DNA from: Delphinapterus leucas
Lineage: Eukaryota; Chordata; Mammalia; Artiodactyla; Monodontidae
DNA: 64,000 nucleotides
Reading direction: 5' to 3'
Assembly: GCF_002288925.2 (NCBI RefSeq)
Contig: NW_022098004.1
Span: 14,332,581-14,396,580 of the forward strand
The notes below the pieces were generated by a model. That model made no database searches. It was given only the letters and a program-made list of their open reading frames with translations, and had not been told where the DNA came from. The stretch's first letter is position 1, and every line of letters starts with the position of its first letter. Below are positions 48,654-60,079 of this stretch, one piece after another. The translations under genes were made by a program, and so were the position numbers.

Positions 48654-48920
48654 AATCAGGGTTAGGTGACATAAAGCCTGGGAAATTGATATAAACGAAG
48701 TCTGTGATTGTGCCGTAAAGCACAGTCAAGTGCCGTAAAGCAGCGCCAGGTGACGTAAACCAGGGTCGGATGACGCAAAACCCGGGAAATTGATGTAAAC
48801 AAAGCCTGGGGGGGGTTGTGTGTGCCGTAAAGCAGGGTCACCGGCCATAAACGTTGGGTAATTGACGTAAAAGAAGCCTTGGAGAAGTGCCGTAAATCAC
48901 AGGTGAGGTAATGCCTGGCA
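48654..48920 (+). repeat. CGTAAA tandem repeat, about 12 units
   Basis: Twelve consecutive 20-32-bp units, each opening with (C/T)(G/A)(T/C)AAA. Example: CGTAAAGCAGCGCCAGGTGA. A larger three-unit period is visible: a unit ending AAATTGA, then one with AAG(T/C)CT, then a CGTAAAG unit, about 70 bp in all. TGACGTAA and TGTAAACA motifs recur within it. Confidence 0.75.
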
Positions 48921-49402
48921 CCTGACCAATCTGGGCTCCTGCAGCAAACCCGGGCACGTGACGTATGAATTGGGATATATTAATACCCCAATTATAACCC
49001 AAATCTAAAATTTTACATAATGTTTAGTGCATAGTTTATGGGGATTAAATACATCATTTATGTCAGATGTTACATTCCAACTTGAGGGATCAGATTTCTT
49101 GAATAGATTCCTGCACAGGCCTTTTGTCCAAGTCCAGAGACCAGTATTCATTAGGAAGAAGTTCAATGGCAGAGAAGAAAGGACACTGGGAATTAGGATA
49201 TTTGTGTCCTGATCTTGGCACTGCCCCTGGGAAATTGGCATCAATCTTGTGTCTCTGTTTCTTAATCTGTTAAACAAGGCAATTGGACTACATCTGTATT
49301 AGGGTGCTCTAAAAACCGTCTTTGTAACAGCGCTTCTGGGGTCAGGAAAGTTGTTAAAAAAACAACTGCATACTCCATGGGGTATTCAAACTATAATATT
49401 AG

Positions 49403-49536
49403 AATTCCCTGGACGTCCAGTGGTTAGGACTCTGCTCTCACTGCCAAGGGCCCAGGTTCAGTCTCTGGTCAGGGAACTAAAATCCCACAAGCCGCGAGTG
49501 GTGGCAAAAAACCAAACCAACGCCCTCCCCCCAAAA
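49403..49536 (+). mobile_element. Short tRNA-derived SINE
   Basis: AATTCCCTGGACGTCCAGTG to an A/C-rich tail, flanked by TATAATATTA on both sides. Confidence 0.8.
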
Positions 49537-50379
49537 GTATAATATTAAAGTTTATATAGATAATATCTAAGATATATATCATATTATGTACATGACATAA
49601 GAATTTTAACATAAATATTAAAGTTTATAGTATTATATATTGTGATATGCATTCTATTAATATTGTAAAATGTATAAACCTGTGCATTTTAGCAACCACG
49701 AGGCTCTGAGAAGTCTGTGGGGTCAGAAAAACAACAACGAGCCACAGATAGTGTTGACTACAGACCCTCTCTTCTGAGAAAGCTGTTAGCATCACATGGG
49801 CCACCTGGAGGATACTGGATTTGATGAGTGTAATATCCTCTCTACCTCCAACATGCTATGGATATCTTTAGAAAGATCTGGCTTTGGTGAAATGCAACAA
49901 TGGCTTATCTTTCAGGAGGCTTTGTCTTTTTTATCTCAAACTGTGCAAACTGTGAGGAGACCTGGAATGTTGAGTACACAGTGACTATAGGGAGGCTGGT
50001 GAGCCTCCTTTTGTTTTCTTCATAGACAACAGTGGCACCGTCGATAGCATCTTCTTTGGCTGTTAGGAAAGCTGCATCAATTCAGGTGTAATCTGCCCTT
50101 TCCAATTTTATTTTGACTCTTTGATTTGACGAGGGTGTTGTAATGCGAAGTTTTGTGTTAAAATAGAGAACACATTTAAGTCTTCGGAGGGAGTAGTGGC
50201 TCCCTTTCTCCACTTCTCAGCTCCTGGTCCCTGCGGAGAGGATCCGTGGACCCTCCAGCTGGGCAGTGCTGTCCCCACAATGACGTCCCTTCTGAAGGTG
50301 GGGATTTGCTCCCTGTGTTGCGCTTGGGGCAGGTCAGCTCTGGGAGGTGGCTCCTCCCACACCCTCACAGGAGTGGGAG

Positions 50380-50720
50380 TTTCACATCCAATCACGGCGC
50401 AGGAGTGTTTCGGCAAGTGCCGGGGGACTGGCAGACAGGCGGAGCTGCAGCCGGAAACTCTCCGTAGTCCGCTGTCGTGGTGAGTGCCGCCTCCCTGCCT
50501 CAGTTCAGAGGCTCGAGATGGGGCGGTGGTGAAGGGTGGTCCGCGCTCCCCTCGGGTCCAGACTCCTCCTTCCTTCCTGGGACCCAGGGGCTGGAGGGGC
50601 AGCAGGAGAGCATGGAGGGCGGCGTGGGGGGGGGGCCCGGGGGGAAGCGTCCGCTCGCAGGCTCCGGTGTTCCCAGCGCAGAGGGTAGGAGACCCGCTGG
50701 GTCAGAGCCGCTGAACCGGC
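50380..50720 (+). promoter_or_regulatory. Promoter-like CpG patch with CCAAT box and splice donor
   Basis: A CCAAT box (CATCCAATCACGG, 50388-50392) is followed about 90 bp later by a GC-rich segment that ends GTCCGCTGTCGTG at a consensus donor GTGAGT (50480-50485). The sequence looks like the non-coding first exon of many KRAB zinc-finger genes. I cannot find coding exons for it in the remaining 13 kb. Confidence 0.4.
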
Positions 50721-50894
50721 AGGAGCCCCTGGACAGTGGCTCACAGGGGGCGTTGACAAGCCCACTGTCTGCTGGGCCGCTAACCTAGTCGGTAGGACAG
50801 GTCTGGGTCAGGCAGGAACTTGTTGGCTGAGGCCTCCTTTCCTATCCTTATTGCGGGGACAGGGCCATCTAATCTGGGCAGGTGGGTGTGGGTG

Positions 50895-51490
50895 AGCATC
50901 TGGGGAGCCCACTGAACGTTTAGGGGGTCTGATGAGTACTTGATTGGCCCAGTGAGCATCTTGGGAGCCCGCTGAGTGTTTGGGGAGACTGGTGAACATT
51001 TGGGGGGCCCAGTGAGTGTGCAGGAGGCCTGGTGACCATTCGGGGAGACTGCTGAGTGTTCGAGGGCCCGCAGAGTATTCTGGGGGCCTGGAGATTGGGG
51101 AGCCCACTGAGCATTCAGGGGCCTGGTGAGCATTTGGGGAGCCCGCTGAGCATTCCGGGGGGCCTGGTGAGCACTTGGGGAGCCCACTGAGCACTTGGGG
51201 AGCCCACTGAGCACTTGGGGAGCCTGGTGAGCATTCAGGGGCCTGGTGAGCATTTGGGGGGCCTGGCGAGCATTTGGGGAGCCCGCTGAGCATTCCGGGG
51301 TACTGGTGAGCATTTGGGGAGCCCACTGAGCACTTGGGGAGCCTGGTGAGCATTCAGGGGGCTGGTGAGCATTTGGGGGGGCCTGGCGAGCACTTGGGGA
51401 GCCCGCTGAGCATTCCTGGGGCCCTGGCGAGCATTTGGGGAGCCCGCTGAGCATTCCGGGGGGGCTGGTGAGCATTTGGGGGGCCGGCTG
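50895..51490 (+). repeat. 20-bp VNTR (GAGCATTTGGGGAGCCCGCT type)
   Basis: About 30 tandem units of roughly 20 bp, alternating GAGCATTTGGGGAGCC with CGCTGAGCATTCCGGGG and CTGGTGAGCA. The lack of stops in all three minus frames gives repetitive open frames that are not genes. Its last 130 bp are included in the 1,933-bp duplication. Confidence 0.85.
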
Positions 51491-53293
51491 AGCGTCCGGG
51501 GGCCCAGGTGAGGAGGACGATGGGAACTCCAGTGGGTTTGCCAGCAGTGAGCACGCCCATCCGTTCCTTTACCTGAGAGCTATTTCCTGAGTGTCTACTC
51601 TGTGCCAGCCACCACCTGCAGGTGAGTGTGGTCACAGAAGGAGCCTTCCTGCCATGGTCACAGGTTGGCGGCTCAGGTGTCTCACCTGGCCATCCAGGAG
51701 GGTCAGCGGCACTGGGCCCTTAGCTCACCTCGCACCCGCTGCATTTTGTGAAAGTGTCTCCTTGTGCCCACCTGAGTCCCGTGTTGACTGAGGAGGCAAA
51801 GGGTGGAGTGGATCCAGCTGAGGAAGTGCTGGGTGGGGAAGGCATCGGGGTGTGCGGGGGGCACCTGGCCTACTCCCCGGGGTGCTGTCCCAGGGCTCGA
51901 GGTTGCGGCTGCACCTGGGGAGTGGGGATCGCCTGGCCGGTTCTGGGATTGCACTACTCCTGAGCACACCTGAATCTGTACTTGGAAACCAGAGAGCTGG
52001 GGTCTGCGGTCGAGGGAGAGGGTGGGTAACTCACACCTGTGCACCTGGAGGAGGTGAGTGCCTGGCAGGTGCAGGATTGGTGTCCACGGGGATGGGACGA
52101 TTTTCTTCCCACCATGGACAAACCCATGACCTTCTCAGGCGGGGGCAAATGGGAGGATGAGGGACTTGTTACAAAGTGACCCAGATTCTGATGAAACTGG
52201 GGGATGTGGGACAGGAAGGAACATGACACTCAGTGCTCAAGTGACCTGAATTATGGGGAGAGGCCTGGGGACATGGGGACGGGAGTTGGCAAGACACCCT
52301 GAGTGTCGTGTGACTTATGTTTGGGGAGAGGTCTCCTCTGTGATGGGGATGCAGACACACACCTACAGGTGTCCCCACAGTGGTGAGTCACACACACAGG
52401 TGCCCCACATGATGGGGGACATACATCCACAGGCGCCTCTGCACCACCCACGCCTGGGGCCTGCAATAAGTGTTTTGCTTTATGTCATCCTTGCAGTCCC
52501 TTTAGGCCTATAAAATAAAATCAAGTCTGGGTTAGAAAGGAGACTTTCATTTCAAAAGAATTATTGCGAGGAGGAAGGGGGACTATAACAAGGAGATGAG
52601 AGTGTGCTAGTAGGGGGAGGGACTATTACAACAGAGGGGGACCATTGTAGAGAGGGCCTATTACAATAGAGGCAGCACTATTTCTGTAGAGAGGGAACTC
52701 TTACCATAGGGGGGGACTATTACAATAGAGGACAACTGTTGCTGTTGAAAGGGAGCTATTATAGTACAGGCGAGACTGTTACAATAGAGGGAGGTCTATC
52801 ACTGTAGAGGGGGGACTATTACTGTACAGAGGCTACTATTATAGAGGAGGACTATTACTGCAGAGGGGGACTATGATAATAGAGCAGCATTGTAACTAGA
52901 GGGGGGACTTACTAGAGAGTGGGGTCTATAACAATAGAGGAGCACTGTTACTGTAGAGGGGGGATATAACAATAGGGGAGGACTGTTACTGTAGAGGGGG
53001 GATATAACAATAGGGGAGGACTATTGCTGTAGAGGGGGGACTATGACTACAGAGAGAATTCCTGACAAGGTCTGGAAGCATCTGGAGAGTTGGGGCAAAG
53101 GCGGTTTCTCTGTGGAGAGGAGTAAATAAACACAAGTACAAAGGCCCAGGCGAGGGGTTGGCACGAAAGGCGGCCTGACGGCACGTGGATCAAGGACCCT
53201 GACTCAGGAGGTGCCCTGAGCAGGGCTTCTGACCCGGCGGCTGCAGTTTGGGCCAGGGAGGAGGGAGACGCGTGGGTCACCAGCCCTTGCTCT
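51361..53293 (+). repeat. 1,933-bp tandem duplication, copy 1
   Basis: Every base that I compared here recurs 1,933 bp later. It contains the end of the 20-bp VNTR, about 1 kb of unique GC-rich sequence, an ACTATTAC minisatellite, and 230 bp of the inverted-repeat arm. The right boundary, TTGCTCT, is immediately followed by the start of copy 2. Confidence 0.9.
52563..53043 (+). repeat. ACTATTAC(A/T)(A/G)TAGAG minisatellite, copy 1
   Basis: Around 24 irregular units of about 20 bp based on GGGGACTATTACAATAGAGG and GGACTATTACTGTAGAGGGG, with indels. It is A- and G-rich and has no coding capacity. Confidence 0.85.
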
Positions 53294-55226
53294 GCTGGTG
53301 AGCATTTGGGGGGGCCTGGCGAGCACTTGGGGAGCCCGCTGAGCATTCCTGGGGCCCTGGCGAGCATTTGGGGAGCCCGCTGAGCATTCCGGGGGGGCTG
53401 GTGAGCATTTGGGGGGCCGGCTGAGCGTCCGGGGGCCCAGGTGAGGAGGACGATGGGAACTCCAGTGGGTTTGCCAGCAGTGAGCACGCCCATCCGTTCC
53501 TTTACCTGAGAGCTATTTCCTGAGTGTCTACTCTGTGCCAGCCACCACCTGCAGGTGAGTGTGGTCACAGAAGGAGCCTTCCTGCCATGGTCACAGGTTG
53601 GCGGCTCAGGTGTCTCACCTGGCCATCCAGGAGGGTCAGCGGCACTGGGCCCTTAGCTCACCTCGCACCCGCTGCATTTTGTGAAAGTGTCTCCTTGTGC
53701 CCACCTGAGTCCCGTGTTGACTGAGGAGGCAAAGGGTGGAGTGGATCCAGCTGAGGAAGTGCTGGGTGGGGAAGGCATCGGGGTGTGCGGGGGGCACCTG
53801 GCCTACTCCCCGGGGTGCTGTCCCAGGGCTCGAGGTTGCGGCTGCACCTGGGGAGTGGGGATCGCCTGGCCGGTTCTGGGATTGCACTACTCCTGAGCAC
53901 ACCTGAATCTGTACTTGGAAACCAGAGAGCTGGGGTCTGCGGTCGAGGGAGAGGGTGGGTAACTCACACCTGTGCACCTGGAGGAGGTGAGTGCCTGGCA
54001 GGTGCAGGATTGGTGTCCACGGGGATGGGACGATTTTCTTCCCACCATGGACAAACCCATGACCTTCTCAGGCGGGGGCAAATGGGAGGATGAGGGACTT
54101 GTTACAAAGTGACCCAGATTCTGATGAAACTGGGGGATGTGGGACAGGAAGGAACATGACACTCAGTGCTCAAGTGACCTGAATTATGGGGAGAGGCCTG
54201 GGGACATGGGGACGGGAGTTGGCAAGACACCCTGAGTGTCGTGTGACTTATGTTTGGGGAGAGGTCTCCTCTGTGATGGGGATGCAGACACACACCTACA
54301 GGTGTCCCCACAGTGGTGAGTCACACACACAGGTGCCCCACATGATGGGGGACATACATCCACAGGCGCCTCTGCACCACCCACGCCTGGGGCCTGCAAT
54401 AAGTGTTTTGCTTTATGTCATCCTTGCAGTCCCTTTAGGCCTATAAAATAAAATCAAGTCTGGGTTAGAAAGGAGACTTTCATTTCAAAAGAATTATTGC
54501 GAGGAGGAAGGGGGACTATAACAAGGAGATGAGAGTGTGCTAGTAGGGGGAGGGACTATTACAACAGAGGGGGACCATTGTAGAGAGGGCCTATTACAAT
54601 AGAGGCAGCACTATTTCTGTAGAGAGGGAACTCTTACCATAGGGGGGGACTATTACAATAGAGGACAACTGTTGCTGTTGAAAGGGAGCTATTATAGTAC
54701 AGGCGAGACTGTTACAATAGAGGGAGGTCTATCACTGTAGAGGGGGGACTATTACTGTACAGAGGCTACTATTATAGAGGAGGACTATTACTGCAGAGGG
54801 GGACTATGATAATAGAGCAGCATTGTAACTAGAGGGGGGACTTACTAGAGAGTGGGGTCTATAACAATAGAGGAGCACTGTTACTGTAGAGGGGGGATAT
54901 AACAATAGGGGAGGACTGTTACTGTAGAGGGGGGATATAACAATAGGGGAGGACTATTGCTGTAGAGGGGGGACTATGACTACAGAGAGAATTCCTGACA
55001 AGGTCTGGAAGCATCTGGAGAGTTGGGGCAAAGGCGGTTTCTCTGTGGAGAGGAGTAAATAAACACAAGTACAAAGGCCCAGGCGAGGGGTTGGCACGAA
55101 AGGCGGCCTGACGGCACGTGGATCAAGGACCCTGACTCAGGAGGTGCCCTGAGCAGGGCTTCTGACCCGGCGGCTGCAGTTTGGGCCAGGGAGGAGGGAG
55201 ACGCGTGGGTCACCAGCCCTTGCTCT
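53294..55226 (+). repeat. 1,933-bp tandem duplication, copy 2
   Basis: Head-to-tail repeat of 51361-53293. The copy 1/copy 2 joint has no duplicated target site and about 1 bp of shared sequence (G), which suggests end joining or an assembly join. Beyond 55226 the inverted-repeat arm continues, so this copy carries the original right flank. Confidence 0.9.
54496..54976 (+). repeat. ACTATTAC minisatellite, copy 2
   Basis: Same array as 52563-53043, unit for unit by eye. Arrays of this kind usually change quickly, so identity argues for a very recent duplication or an artefact. Confidence 0.85.
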
Positions 55227-55563
55227 GACAGATCCTGGGAAGGAGCGGGTCAGCTCCTGGCTGATGAGCCCGGGGAGGGACTGGGTCTGTGTGGCCTGGT
55301 CAGGAAAGGGGGGCTCCTGAGTCTCAGCAGTCTTTGTGGGGAGGGGTCTTTTCAGGAAGCCATTTCCCAGACACAGAGGGTGAGAGGATTTCTGGACCTT
55401 TAGGTCACCTCCAACATTGTCGAAAGGCAATGGGCTGTGACAGGAGGAAGGGGACATCCAGACCCTGGGTTGTGACAGGAGGAAGGGGACACTCAGACCC
55501 TGGGCTGTGACAGGTGGCGGGACACTCAGACCTGAGCTGTGACAGGAGGGAGGGGACATTCCA
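54997..55563 (-). repeat. Inverted-repeat arm 2
   Basis: Reverse complement of 44355-44957, ending with the GTCTGAGTGTCCC minisatellite inverted (55435-55563). The arms differ by substitutions and small indels, such as ATATTG/ATGTTG and a three-base difference at TCTGCTGAG, so the inversion is old compared with the tandem duplication. Confidence 0.8.
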
Positions 55564-55564
55564 C

Positions 55565-58075
55565 AAACCATTTACTCTGGACCCAGCATGAAACCATAGT
55601 GTGACGTGCATCACAGGTGGCGTCGGGGCAGACCCACTGAGAGGCTGCAGAGGCGGAAGAGTCTCACCCTTCGTGCAGCTGTCCCAGATAAACAATCACT
55701 GTTGTCTTGATAATGGAGGCGGTTTTGTGTTTGGAGCCAGGGCCCACTGGACTCAGGCCTCTCCTCCCAGGAGCAGGGAGACGGGGTTTCCTCCTCCATC
55801 ACATTTCAGACACACGCCCACGTCTGCAGGAAACATTCTGAGCTGTGGTAGTGTCAGAGGTGTGTTCTGCCTTTAAAAGATGTGCACACGCTTCAAAGAG
55901 ACAGAGAAGGAATTCCCACACTTTCTAAAGTAAATGTCCTACAAAAGCAGAAGAAGGGAGTCTTCCTTTATTCTCCGGCGAAATTAAGCCCCGTGGTTTG
56001 GAGTCGGATTTGCTGTACACTGCCTACTGTGCGTCCCGGGTGGGCTGTGTAGGAACCGAGTTCCTCAGCCTGCTTTGCAAGTTCATCTGCATTGTGGCTG
56101 GATGTTTTTTGTTCTGTCTCAGTGTAGATGAGGCCCCAGGAATTATTTCACTCGGTTGAGGATTAAAATTGCAAAGCAATGTGCGAGTACTGTAGTGGAA
56201 CAATTACCACCACCGTCCCTGCTTCTGGAACAGCTGCCACTAATATTAGTCACAGGCACATCATCAGGTGTGTGTACCTGAGGATGCCGAGCAGGTGGGC
56301 GGGCCTAGGGGAGGTACGAGGTAGGTACAGGGAAGGGGTGATCTTTCCGTTTTCAAGGCCACGTTTTTGATGGATTTTCCTGGAGCAACACTGGATCCTA
56401 TAAATAGAAATGTCTGTGTGCTTCTATGGTACAGGGGTCATCTTAAAAGGTGGGGGTTCTTGTGACTGTATCTGGGAGTGACATTTGTTCATTTACTCAA
56501 CATATTCATGTTTGGGGTCAAGGAGCGTGTGTGAGGGCCTGCAATGCAGGTGTCGGGTGAGCTCCCTGTTGGGAGTGACTCTGGAATTTCTCTCGGGGAG
56601 GGGCTGGGGCCCCTGTGAATGCCCTGCTGGGTTACCACCAGTTCCTTCCTTCCTTCATTCTTTTCTTCACTCAGGCATGAGTGAGGCTGAGGTCTACTGG
56701 GGTGACCCTTTCTCCTGTGGTGACAGTACCCAGACGCAGACATCCTGAAGCAACAGCATCCTTGTCTGGTTCTCAAGTGAGGGTGTCCGGCTTCACCACG
56801 GCCATAATCACGGACCTGCTGGTCGGACACAATGTTTTCCTCCTCTTCCGTCTCGTAGGAGCTCTGTCCACTGCTCTTGCTGACATCTGAATGTACAAGG
56901 TGGCTGTGTTTATCCAGTTTGGCAAGTTGTGGAATTGAGGTGAAAATCTGGAAAATCCATACCCCTGGACACCTAGGTTTTGGGTGTGAGTCCAGCCAAT
57001 GTTTCAGGGTCTGAGTTCTCCCAGGGGGTGGTGACAGGGTCATGGGCAAGGACGTACTGGCCAATGGTCAGGACCCTGCTCTCCAGGGAAAGAAGAGCCA
57101 GTATGCCTGCACAGTTTGATATAAGATGATGTGAAGGACAGTGGTACACAGATAACAAAGATGATGCTGTGCTGATATCATGTGATAACAGCACACAATC
57201 CTGATTCTCAAGGGCTCCCCCAAAAGGTGCATATATGGGCACATACGTTTATTAGCTAAATTGATACCCAGGATGTAGCGAACAATTAACAAAAAATACT
57301 AGTGGACAGGACTTTGGTGTAAATTCCAGAGAGACCAGGGCTTCACGGGATGCTTTTGTGGATTTTTGCCTGGCTCCTGTTCCCCCACCACCCGTGCTCC
57401 CCTAGTCGACACATGAGAGCAGTTCTGGTATTGCTTGGAATTTTCTTGTAATTAAGGAGTAAGACTACGAACTCCACGTGTGTAGAACCTCACTCCTTCC
57501 TCCATGACGTCAGCAGCCTCTGCTGAATCGCGTCCTGGGTTTCGGATGCGGAAGAGTGTTCTCTCGGTCTTTACAATGCAGCACCGCAGACACACCCCTG
57601 CACATCCGGTCTGCATGAGTCACACTTCTCACATCATTTTCTAAGTCTAGACCATCAACAAAACAATCACCCAAGGCTGGATGGTGGCATCTGCCGTTTC
57701 TGTGGTGTAGATATTCCCACGGTGGCCAGTTTTGAGTTTCCGATGTGATGTTCGTGAACGCGCAGCCGGGAAGAACCCCAGAGAGAGTTTCCACCGCACA
57801 CACTGTGGGTGGGAGAGGGTAAGAGTGAGCAGAGATGGTAGTAAATGCAGTACGATAACCAGTGAGGTCTACAGTAATGGTAGTGAGTTTTGAGAATTCG
57901 CTGCGTTTATTCTGAATATAGTTTATTCAGTGTAAGGCCGTAAGTTAACTGCTAACGCTAGCTGTGGTTAACAGTGGCTCACGCCATTTCTGAAGTTTCC
58001 GAGATGGCTTTCACGATGGATGGCAGCCCGCTCCAGCGCCCACTCCCCTTCCAGGTTCAGTGCCTGGAACCCCGA
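55565..58075. other. GC-moderate region with unassigned open frames
   Basis: No known gene is recognised. A minus-strand open frame of 191 codons (56489-57064, with SSYETEEEENIVSDQQVRDY) and a cysteine-rich one of 97 codons (57510-57803, with GDCFVDGLDLENDVRSVTHA) are the longest. Neither has a recognisable domain or splice framework. They could be chance frames or relics of an unidentified repeat or gene. Confidence 0.3.
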
Positions 58076-58079
58076 TGTT

Positions 58080-58565
58080 AAACTGAGAAAAGGCAGACTA
58101 ACAAGAGGGGGAAAAAAGATGGAATGTGTGGGAGTTTATAAGGCAGTATTCCTCAAGGAGGCAGTGAGAATTGGGGGCTGAAATACCGTCCTGGGCTGGA
58201 CAGAGGGTAGGGGTTGGTGGGGCGGGGATAAGCCGTGGGAAGTCAGTCCGGAAAGCCCGGTGAACAAGAGGGTTAGTGGGGCTTGTGATGCAGATTCAAG
58301 TCGGTGCCTTTTTTACTGGTGAGAGTTGTTACGCAGCCTCCTCTTCCAGGTGTGGGAGAAGAGGTCCCTACAAGTGGGCATTTCCTTTATAAATGTGAAT
58401 TTCCTTTATGGAAGGAATGTTTGTGCCCTGTTCTCAGAGCGTTTCCTGAGTCTGCTGGTTCTCAGCGGCCTTCTATTCAGAATAATCCTTATGCCAAACA
58501 TGCACATTTGGGTTGGTGAGTCCTGGTTCCTTTCATTTGAAACTCAGCGGTTTTCCCTTAAAAGC
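58080..58565 (-). mobile_element. Probable MER-type LTR, inverted
   Basis: AATAATCCTTATGCCAAACA and GCACATTTGGGTTGGTGAGT mirror the end of the clearer LTR at 59.2-59.7 kb. It starts near TGTTAAACTGAGAAAAGGCA. Boundaries are uncertain. Confidence 0.45.
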
Positions 58566-59219
58566 AAAATGGGGAAGTCCCAGGAGTCACCTGAGCCCCT
58601 CGGTCTGGGATCATTGCGACCTGGCCCAACTTGGATAGGATCCACGAGGGCTTGGATTCCAATCAGTAATCCAGTTGGCTGTGAAGGGGGCCCACTGGGG
58701 TGCGTGGTTGGGAGGGGCGCAGACCCACCCTTGTTCTCCTAAGGACAGCAGAGGTGTGTCTCCCTACACTGAGGCTGACCACACTCCTAATTGGGGTCCC
58801 TATGATGCAGCCATCCCACACTACAGAGCCCTGAGTGTGGGGTTTTGGGGTCTGAGCCCTGGCCCTGATCCGCCAGCATTTCAGAAACCTGCGTGGGCGA
58901 TGTGCGGACCATTGTAGCTGGAGGGCACTGGGATGGAATCACCCCCGGGTGTGCTGCATGGCAGAGTCCAGCTCCAGCCACCTGGACACTTGATGCTGGA
59001 ATGTCACACACCCCCCAGGTGGCCTGGGGTCCCGGGTTCTCGCCTCAGGGAACATTTATGAGACAGAGTGTGACTGAGGGAGCCATGGGACAGGCTGCGA
59101 GAGAAGATGGAGACGGGGTGCTAGTTGAGTGTCTCACGGGTGGGGAGAGGGTTGGTGTCTGTTGCTGAGGCAGAACAAGAACAAAGTGGGGGTTGGCTGT
59201 TGGTGTATTTGACGCGGTA

Positions 59220-59742
59220 TAGGGGATGAAAAATTTTTCCTCTACTCTCTTAGGTTCTGTCCCAGGGACCTGCAAATTAAACTGACAAACAACAGATTAA
59301 CAGGAGCAAAAGGTTTATTATGTCTGTGTACAGAGCCCTGCACAGAAAAGAAGTGGAGATGCAAAGAGACAGTTAGACTTAAGGATTTATGTGCCATGTT
59401 AACACAGGGTGATAAGTTTCTGGAGAAGTGACAAGACAAAGGAAAACAGGTTTCAGTTTCTAGGGACAGGAAGTTGTGGGAAGGTAAGTAAGTGGGGGAA
59501 AATAAGAGAGGACAGAGCTGACTTAGTGAGGTTTGTTATGCAGACTGAAGTCAGTACCATCTCAGATGATAAGATTGTTTCTTCCCTTCCTGGAACAGGA
59601 GAGGGAGGGGGACATCCTCACCAAGGGATCAGGCAGATGGAGGAGGGCAGAGTTTTTCTTTTTGCAGCTTCTCAATCACCTCAACTCCAAATAATCCTTA
59701 TGCCAAGGTGACATTTGGGGTGGCAAATTCTGAACCCCCTCA
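59220..59742 (-). mobile_element. MER-type ERV LTR, inverted
   Basis: The minus strand begins TGAGGGGGTTCAGAATTTGC and carries AATAAACCTTTTGCTCCTGT (59305-59324). This is the layout of a class I ERV LTR with R/U5. The family is not named with confidence. Confidence 0.55.
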
Positions 59743-59859
59743 GCTGTATACAAAGAGTTTATAACAGCTGGATGTGGTACCAGTGGATGGGCCTCCTCTA
59801 GACTAGAGGGAAAACTTCCCTACCAGAGGAGAGGGTCCAGAATGTTGGGGTGATGGCCA

Positions 59860-60060
59860 ACATGCTGCATGGTTATTGTGCGCCTCAGTTCTGAGTGCCT
59901 CACATGCTTTAGCTCACGGAATCCACCCTGTGACCCTGTGAGATGGGGCACTATAACCAATCCCATTTTACAGGTGAGAAACCGAGGCCTGGATGGTGGG
60001 GTAACTGGTCCAAGGGAGGCTTGTTGGTGGTGGAGCTCAGGTGCAAACCCAGCTCTTCAC
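59860..60060 (+). repeat. MIR element
   Basis: CCCATTTTACAGGTGAGAAA, then GGTAACTGGTCCAAGGGAGG and TGGAGCTCAGGTGCAAACCC, is a well-preserved MIR. Confidence 0.7.
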
Positions 60061-60079
60061 CGCTCTCCATAGAGGATGG

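Noticed and set aside
50780..51475. Long repetitive minus-strand open frames (231 and 181 codons)
   Set aside because: They are translations of the 20-bp VNTR, open in several frames at once, with no start context, splice sites or known domain.
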